Notes under the pieces: model-generated
The model's database searches: none
Told to the model about the DNA's origin: nothing
Seen by the model: the letters and a program-made list of their open reading frames with translations, nothing else
Shown here: piece after piece, positions 59,547 through 61,201 of the stretch
Layout of the letters: the number at the start of each line of letters is the position of its first letter
How positions within the stretch are numbered: the stretch's first letter is position 1
Translations under genes and position numbers: made by a program
Assembly (NCBI GenBank): GCA_947448885.1
Contig: CANFPJ010000007.1
Span: 1-61,201 of the forward strand
Source: Comamonadaceae bacterium
GTDB taxonomy: Bacteria; Pseudomonadota; Gammaproteobacteria; Burkholderiales; Burkholderiaceae_C
DNA length: 61,201 nt
Direction of reading: 5' to 3'

Positions 59547-61201
59547 GCGGCCTCCTCAGGGCTGGCACCGACTTCATGCGGAAAATACCTCAGCACGCAC
59601 TGAATCGGGTTGGGGGCGGCCTGACCCAAGCCGCAAATCGAAGCGTCGCCCATCACTTGCGCCAAGTCTTGCAAGGTGGCGACGTCCCACACTGGGGCTT
59701 GCATCAAGGCGGCAGCCTTGTCGGTGCCCACCCGGCATGGCGTGCATTGGCCACAGCTTTCGTCGGCGAAAAACTGCATCACGTTCAAGGCCGCATTGCG
59801 GGCCCGGTCGTTGTGACCCAAAACCACGATGGCCGCCGACCCAATGAAACAACCGTGCGCTTGCAGGGTGTCAAAGTCGAGGGGCACATCGGCCAAACGC
59901 GCCGGCAAGATGCCGCCTGAAGCACCGCCCGGCAAATACGCATACAAGGTGTGGCCAGGGGCCATGCCACCGCAATATTCATCGATCAATTCGCGCAGCG
60001 TGATGCCCGCCGGTGCCAACTTGACGCCGGGCTCACGGACACGCCCGCTGACACTGAAAGAGCGCCAACCCGTGCGCCCATGCCGGCCTTGCCGGGAAAA
60101 ATGCGCCGCCCCGCGCTCGACCATGTCGCGCACCCAATACAGCGTTTCAAAGTTGTGCGCCAACGTGGGTTTGCCCCACAAACCCTTTTCGGCAATATAG
60201 GGGGGGCGCAGGCGCGGCTCGCCACGGCGCCCCTCAATGCTCTCCAGCATCGCTGACTCTTCGCCACAAATGTAGGCACCCGCACCGCGGCGCAATTCCA
60301 TGTGGGGCAAAGCACAGGGTGGCTGGGCTTGCAGCTCGGTCATCGCTTGGGTCAAGGTGGTGCGGCAGCCGTGGTATTCATCACGCAGGTAGATATAAAT
60401 GCGCTCGCAGCCCACCACCTGGGCCGCCAAGAGCGCGCCCTCCAAAAAGCGGTGCGGATCACGCTCCAAATACACCCGGTCTTTGAAGGTGCCGGGCTCG
60501 CCCTCGTCGATGTTGACGGCCATGTAACGCGGCCCGGGTTGATCGCGCACGATGCGCCATTTGCGCCCCGCAGGAAAGCCGGCCCCGCCCAAACCGCGCA
60601 AGCCCGAGCTCTCCATGGTGAGCAACACAGACTCGGTGTCGACACGCCCGGCCACCACATCAACCAGCAAACGGTAGCCCCCGTCGGCGCGGTAAGCGTC
60701 CAGCCCCACCGCCTGCGGGTGGGCAGGCTCACACCAAGCTTGCGGCGCTTGGGGCCAAGCTTGTGGGGCCGTGGGTGCCTGCGGAAAAGAACCTGCTGCC
60801 ACACAGGCTTTCACCGCATCCACCGTGGCATGGACCACAGCGCGCTGGTGCACCACCGCCACCGGCGCCGTTTCGCACCGCCCCACACAAGGCGCACGCA
60901 GCACTTGAACACCTGGGTCCATTTGCGCTTGCAATTGATCGAACAAGGCATCAGCCCCGGCCAAGCTGCACGAGAGGCCGTCACACACCCGAAGGGTCAA
61001 GCGCGGGGCGGCTTGGCCTTCATCCAAGATATGGAAGTGGTGGTAAAAACTGGCCACCTCGTAGACCTGTGACAGGCTCAATCGCATGAGCTGGGCCAAG
61101 GCCACCAAATGGCTTTTGTGCAATCCGCCGTGGGCGTCTTGCAACAGATGCAAATGTTCAATCAACCCATCGCGTGGGTACCCATCCTGCGGGGCTTGGC
61201 C
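59543..61201 (-). CDS. fdsB: NAD-linked formate dehydrogenase beta subunit, NuoE-NuoF fusion (5' end outside window)
   Basis: Diaphorase subunit passing electrons from FdsA to NAD+. The visible 552 residues include a NuoE-like domain (EVASFYHHFHI, then C73 and C78 in VCDGLSCSL and C105 and C109 in APCVGRCETAP for a [2Fe-2S] centre) followed by a NuoF-like domain. The latter has the FMN/NAD loop SGLRGLGGAGFPAGRKW, GEPGTFKDR, GAYICGEESAMLESIEG and the C-terminal cluster CGQCTPC. The frame is open to the right edge for 12 codons beyond the first internal TTG, with NuoE-like residues, so it is 5'-truncated. In other genomes NuoE- and NuoF-type parts are encoded as separate fdsG and fdsB. Confidence 0.92.
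   Translation of the reverse strand, partial: GQAPQDGYPRDGLIEHLHLLQDAHGGLHKSHLVALAQLMRLSLSQVYEVASFYHHFHILDEGQAAPRLTLRVCDGLSCSLAGADALFDQLQAQMDPGVQVLRAPCVGRCETAPVAVVHQRAVVHATVDAVKACVAAGSFPQAPTAPQAWPQAPQAWCEPAHPQAVGLDAYRADGGYRLLVDVVAGRVDTESVLLTMESSGLRGLGGAGFPAGRKWRIVRDQPGPRYMAVNIDEGEPGTFKDRVYLERDPHRFLEGALLAAQVVGCERIYIYLRDEYHGCRTTLTQAMTELQAQPPCALPHMELRRGAGAYICGEESAMLESIEGRRGEPRLRPPYIAEKGLWGKPTLAHNFETLYWVRDMVERGAAHFSRQGRHGRTGWRSFSVSGRVREPGVKLAPAGITLRELIDEYCGGMAPGHTLYAYLPGGASGGILPARLADVPLDFDTLQAHGCFIGSAAIVVLGHNDRARNAALNVMQFFADESCGQCTPCRVGTDKAAALMQAPVWDVATLQDLAQVMGDASICGLGQAAPNPIQCVLRYFPHEVGASPEEAA

Noticed and set aside
57273-59603. A 776-codon open frame on the plus strand antisense to fdsA
   Set aside because: It is a codon-bias shadow of fdsA: composition is rich in His, Gln and Gly with no domain, and the opposite strand encodes a secure formate dehydrogenase subunit.
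1-61201. CRISPR arrays, tRNA or rRNA genes, insertion sequences, prophage genes
   Set aside because: No regularly spaced repeats, tRNA-like cloverleaf sequences, rRNA segments, transposases or integrases were found on reading both strands; this was by eye, so a short tRNA could have been missed.

Overview
The window is about 61 kb of a moderately high-GC betaproteobacterial chromosome, most likely from the order Burkholderiales, family Comamonadaceae (a Limnohabitans- or Rhodoferax-like freshwater lineage fits). Support comes from the sdhAB-sdhE-gltA order, Bug-type solute receptors, the NAD-linked and respiratory formate dehydrogenase sets, and protein sequences typical of the family. The exact genus is inference. 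No rRNA, tRNA, CRISPR array, transposase or prophage gene was seen, and coding density is very high, with many ATGA start/stop overlaps.

Layout. 1-3560: end of the succinate dehydrogenase operon (sdhA partial, sdhB, sdhE) and citrate synthase gltA, closed by a clear terminator. 3589-13986: a cysteine hydrolase, a flavoprotein, a branched-chain amino-acid-type ABC transporter (livFGMH) and a small catabolic-looking group (MmgE/PrpD, a 4,5-dihydroxyphthalate decarboxylase-like protein, an NTF2-fold protein, an Asp/Glu-racemase-fold protein without the usual cysteines, a serine hydrolase). 13970-23743: SulP transporter, DUF442 phosphatase-like protein, acyl-CoA ligase, O-acetylhomoserine sulfhydrylase, a CoA-binding protein, an EamA exporter, and pyruvate dehydrogenase E1 (aceE) divergent from an Lrp/AsnC regulator.

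23777-30729: a divergent catabolic locus. A phthalate-dioxygenase-type Rieske oxygenase, a RidA protein, an antibiotic-biosynthesis-monooxygenase-fold protein and a phthalate-dioxygenase-type reductase lie on one side of a TetR operator region. TetR, two Bug receptors and a fumarylacetoacetase-family hydrolase lie on the other. 30823-34091: an odd minus-strand operon of a tautomerase-NTF2 fusion, a fused SoxX-SoxA triheme cytochrome with no other sox gene in view, a periplasmic-binding-fold protein without signal peptide, and an SDR. 34117-45032: NnrU, Nudix, ABC exporter, two MFS carriers, phosphoesterase, glyoxalase-fold protein, a second FAH-family hydrolase, a Tat-exported Liv-type receptor, PsiE and a hydroxypyruvate-isomerase-like protein.

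45104-61201: a globin-fold protein of unusual architecture, then a 15-kb formate-oxidation cassette. From upstream (right) to left it encodes a soluble NAD-linked formate dehydrogenase (NuoEF-type beta subunit, cut by the window edge, and the alpha subunit), a secreted alpha/beta hydrolase, DUF3305, DUF3306, a multi-cluster ferredoxin, a TorD-like chaperone, a small Tat-signal protein, the molybdopterin catalytic subunit, the iron-sulfur subunit, a lipoprotein, the cytochrome b subunit and a small exported two-cysteine protein, closed by a strong terminator. Formate electrons could thus go either to NAD+ or, through the membrane complex, to quinone. The most unusual items are the orphan SoxXA fusion and its operon, the globin-like two-domain protein with nested inverted repeats upstream, the cysteine-less racemase homolog, and the unexplained accessory genes inside the formate cassette.
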